The notes beneath the pieces are model-generated. The model saw only the letters and a list, made by a program, of their open reading frames with translations, ran no database searches and was not told the DNA's origin. Both the position numbers and the translations under genes were made by a program. Positions 4,761 through 6,886 of a DNA stretch of 6,886 nucleotides are shown piece after piece; position 1 is the first letter of the stretch; every line of letters begins with the position of its first letter. The stretch is from Bacillota bacterium (GTDB lineage Bacteria > Bacillota > Dethiobacteria > DTU022): assembly GCA_012510325.1 (NCBI GenBank), contig JAAZIG010000005.1, positions 1 through 6,886 of the forward strand, given 5' to 3'.

Positions 4761-6143
4761 CTAGGGCAGGGTCTCCGCTTCGGCGGGGCGGCCGGAAATC
4801 GTTTCAACAACGCCCTTTTCGGTCCACCGGCCGCTGCGGTAGCGGATATAGGAGACCACAAAACCAAACCCCCAGCCGATGGGAATCGACCACCACAGCC
4901 CGCGATAGCCGATCTCCGGCTTCGCTGAAAGCAGATAGGCGAAGATGACCCGCGCAGTCAGGCTGATTATGGTCGAGACCATCGAGACAGCCATATCGCC
5001 GCTGCCGCGGAGCACCCCGTTGGTGACAAAAAGCAGCCCCATAAAGATGTAGAAGAAGGAGACCACGGTGATGTAGTCGTTGCCTTGGGCGATCACCTCG
5101 ACCTCGCGGGCATCGACAAACAGCTGAATCAGTTTGGGACCGTAGAGCAGCACAATCGTTGTGGTGATCACACAGCTGGCTGCGACCATGGCCAGCGTCT
5201 GCCGGTAGCCCCGCCGGACCCGGTCCAGCTCGGAGGCGCCGATATTCTGGGCGGTGAAGGTGGAGACGGCCAACCCCAGATTCATGATCGGCATCATGGC
5301 GATGGAATCGATCCGGCAGGCGGCAGTATAGGCGGCTATGGTGACGCTGCCGAAGGAGTTTACCAGTCCCTGCACGGCGACCATCCCGAGGGAGAGCACG
5401 GTCTGCTGGATGGAGGCGGGAATGCCCAGCCGGACCGCTTCGACGAAAATCTTCCAGTCAAAAACAATATCTCGGGGATAGAGTTTGAGCAGATCGACCC
5501 GCCAGTAGATATAGACGATGCTCAGCACTACCGAAACCGCCTGAGCCACAACCGTCGCCCAGGCCACGCCGGCGACGCCCATGTTGTAGCGAAGGACGAA
5601 AAGAAGATCCAGCCCGATGTTGAGCAGGGAGGAGATAATTAAAAAATAGAGCGGCGTCCGCGAATCCCCCAGAGCCCGCATGAAAGAGGCGACGATGTTG
5701 TAAAGGAACATGAACAGAAGGCCGGCGAAGGTGATGTGCAGGTAAACAGTGGCCTCCTCGAGGATTTCGGGCGGCGTCTGCAGCAGCATGAGCAGCTTTC
5801 TGGAGACAAGAAGACCAATCACGGTGAGGCTGAGGGCGCAAATGGAGAGAAAGATTAAGGTTGTCGAGACAGCCCGGCGCATCTTCTTGATCTCTCCGGC
5901 GCCGAAAAGTTGCGATACCACCACCGATGCGCCCATGGTTAACCCCATGACCAGGGCGATGAGCAGAAACAGGGCCGGAAAGCTGGTTCCCACGGCGGCG
6001 AGGGCATTTTTGCCGACGAAGCGGCCGACAACAACGGCGTCAACCAGATTATAGGCTTGCTGAAAGATGTTTCCGATGAACAGGGGGATGGCAAATATAA
6101 CAATCTGCCGTAGCACTGAGCCTTTCGTCATATCCTGGACCAT
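4761..6143 (-). CDS. MATE family efflux transporter (sodium- or proton-driven multidrug type)
   Basis: The 460-residue protein has the length and twelve-helix plan of MATE transporters, which export cationic drugs and other small compounds across the cytoplasmic membrane in exchange for Na+ or H+. The first lobe opens with PLFIGNIFQQAYNLVDAVVV (20-39). Its Asp35 sits where helix 1 of NorM-type proteins has a conserved acidic residue. GASVVVSQLFGAG (71-83) and MRALGDSRTPL (155-165) are also typical. The second lobe begins near GIPASIQQT (240-248) and contains AQNIGA (298-303). The C-terminal tail is short and polar. The ATG at 6143 has GGTGAGG 8 bases upstream; a second ATG four codons later has a site too close to work. 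Substrate cannot be inferred. It is not next to lexA, so the DinF-type pairing seen in some Proteobacteria is not present here. Confidence 0.94.
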   Translation of the reverse strand: MVQDMTKGSVLRQIVIFAIPLFIGNIFQQAYNLVDAVVVGRFVGKNALAAVGTSFPALFLLIALVMGLTMGASVVVSQLFGAGEIKKMRRAVSTTLIFLSICALSLTVIGLLVSRKLLMLLQTPPEILEEATVYLHITFAGLLFMFLYNIVASFMRALGDSRTPLYFLIISSLLNIGLDLLFVLRYNMGVAGVAWATVVAQAVSVVLSIVYIYWRVDLLKLYPRDIVFDWKIFVEAVRLGIPASIQQTVLSLGMVAVQGLVNSFGSVTIAAYTAACRIDSIAMMPIMNLGLAVSTFTAQNIGASELDRVRRGYRQTLAMVAASCVITTTIVLLYGPKLIQLFVDAREVEVIAQGNDYITVVSFFYIFMGLLFVTNGVLRGSGDMAVSMVSTIISLTARVIFAYLLSAKPEIGYRGLWWSIPIGWGFGFVVSYIRYRSGRWTEKGVVETISGRPAEAETLP

Positions 6144-6215
6144 TGGGGAAGCCTCACCTTCTGCTGCTTGCTCTGCTGTTAGCTGATTTGGTCAAACGAA
6201 AATGGGCACAACGTC

Positions 6216-6224
6216 ATTCTAACA
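6216..6224 (-). promoter_or_regulatory. Extended -10 promoter candidate for the MATE gene
   Basis: The minus strand reads TGTTAGAAT: TAGAAT matches the -10 consensus at 5 of 6 positions and has the TG of an extended -10. No clear -35 is found at the proper distance. Transcription would start about 65 bases before the MATE start codon. A TTGACG lies further upstream but has no good -10 at 17 bases. Confidence 0.45.
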
Positions 6225-6397
6225 CAAAAAGAACATCGGATTACGTTAACAGGCGCAAAATAACCTTTCGTCAACCCGCTGTTTTTAGCAGGAAGAGCCG
6301 GCGCTGACATAAATGGAGTGCGCCGGGCAAATACTAAGAGAACAGTGTTTTCCAGGCCGGCCGGAGCCGGCCGGGCCTTCAACTCAGCTCCGGCGGA

Positions 6398-6406
6398 TGA
6401 TATAAT
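6398..6406 (+). promoter_or_regulatory. Extended -10 promoter for the amidotransferase-like gene
   Basis: TGATATAAT is a perfect extended -10, identical to that of lexA. A weak -35 (TTCAAC, 6378-6383) lies 17 bases upstream of TATAAT. The start point would be near 6413, giving a leader of about 65 bases. Confidence 0.6.
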
Positions 6407-6477
6407 TAGGCGGGACTCAACGCCCTTGAGCATAGCCGGGTTCGCTGAGCCCGAGACTAAATATCTTTCAATAGCTG

Positions 6478-6886
6478 GTGAAAAACTTGACCAGATTACG
6501 CTTATTTGTACTGATTCTGCTTGCAGTTGTAGTTCTTGCCCTGGCGGGGGTGGGGCTCTACCTGGTGACCCATCCCGGTGCGGCTCCGCCACCGCCGAGC
6601 GACCCTGAGCCCCCGCCGGCGGATCAGCCGATTATTGCCGAACCCGTGGTTCCGGAACCGTTTAACCCCACCGTTGGCCTCTATACCGGCCGGGGCAGCT
6701 GGGATCCGGACCTCGTTGCGATGCAAAATTTTCTGGACCGCTATAAACTTGACGGTGTCGAGATCGATGAGGCGACCTTGAGCAGCGCCGACTTGAGCGA
6801 GCTTTGCGATATCCTTGTTTTTGTCGGCGGCTTCAGCTCTGAATATCTTCACTATGTGGGGAGTCATAGCAATATCCGCACTTTTG
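6478..6886 (+). CDS. Membrane-anchored BPL_N-type glutamine-amidotransferase-like protein, C-terminus outside window
   Basis: 136 codons are visible and the frame is open to the edge. Residues 8-30 (LRLFVLILLAVVVLALAGVG and following) form one membrane helix or uncleaved signal anchor. A proline-rich linker (about 32-63) follows, then a globular domain starting PTVGLYTGRGSWD (64-76). That opening, the alternating strands and helices, and DILVFVGGFSSEY (111-123) resemble the class I amidotransferase-like domain found at the N-terminus of some biotin-protein ligases (BPL_N). The nucleophile elbow would lie downstream, so catalytic competence cannot be judged. The domain is probably outside the membrane, judging from the anchor and linker. 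Start choice: GTG at 6478 or TTG at 6490, the latter preceded by GGTGA at 5 bases. An in-frame TAG at 6472 limits the 5' end. No lipobox cysteine is seen. Confidence 0.72.
   Translation, partial: MKNLTRLRLFVLILLAVVVLALAGVGLYLVTHPGAAPPPPSDPEPPPADQPIIAEPVVPEPFNPTVGLYTGRGSWDPDLVAMQNFLDRYKLDGVEIDEATLSSADLSELCDILVFVGGFSSEYLHYVGSHSNIRTF

Larger units (their letters stand above)
6144..6477. other. Divergent promoter region between the MATE gene and the amidotransferase-like gene
   Basis: No gene is supported here. It contains one extended -10 promoter facing each way (6216-6224 minus, 6398-6406 plus). It also has a GC-rich hairpin, GGCCGGC at 6355-6361 pairing with GCCGGCC at 6366-6372 around a CGGA loop, with no T tract on either strand. 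That hairpin sits just upstream of the plus-strand promoter. Confidence 0.55.

Overview
The window looks like chromosomal DNA from an anaerobic member of the Bacillota (Clostridia-like). Four observations point that way. The best site in the window, at 4151-4178, closely matches the Bacillus subtilis chromosome-dimer-resolution site dif. The LexA repressor is of ordinary Gram-positive type with a strong Shine-Dalgarno sequence and an extended -10 promoter. There is an ADP-forming acyl-CoA synthetase, an enzyme common in fermentative and syntrophic anaerobes. There is also a DUF362 protein with a possible iron-sulfur cysteine set. No genus can be named from the sequence alone.

Left part (1-2760). 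A minus-strand acyl-CoA synthetase gene runs off the left edge. It is followed by about 590 bases of AT-richer DNA, part of which (721-978) looks like the frameshifted end of a decayed minus-strand gene. A plus-strand DUF362 gene (1220-2593) follows, closed by a 12-bp-stem terminator whose T tract touches the stop codon of the convergent lexA gene.

Middle (2759-4437). lexA is on the minus strand and keeps a complete set of self-cleavage residues. Beyond its promoter lies about 1 kb without a believable gene. This stretch is markedly G-rich on the plus strand, carries short polar repeats and one KOPS-type octamer, and contains the dif site. I read it as the replication-terminus locus, where XerC/XerD resolve chromosome dimers and an FtsK/SpoIIIE translocase would be directed.

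Right part (4438-6886). A small three-helix holin-like membrane protein and a MATE-family efflux transporter lie in tandem on the minus strand, pointing toward dif, with a candidate terminator between them and another after them. A divergent intergenic region with two extended -10 promoters separates the transporter from a plus-strand gene cut by the right edge. That gene encodes a membrane-anchored protein whose visible globular part resembles the glutamine-amidotransferase-like BPL_N domain.

The genes do not form one pathway. The unifying feature is the terminus: the two genes to the right of dif read toward it, and a noncoding polar tract lies to its left.
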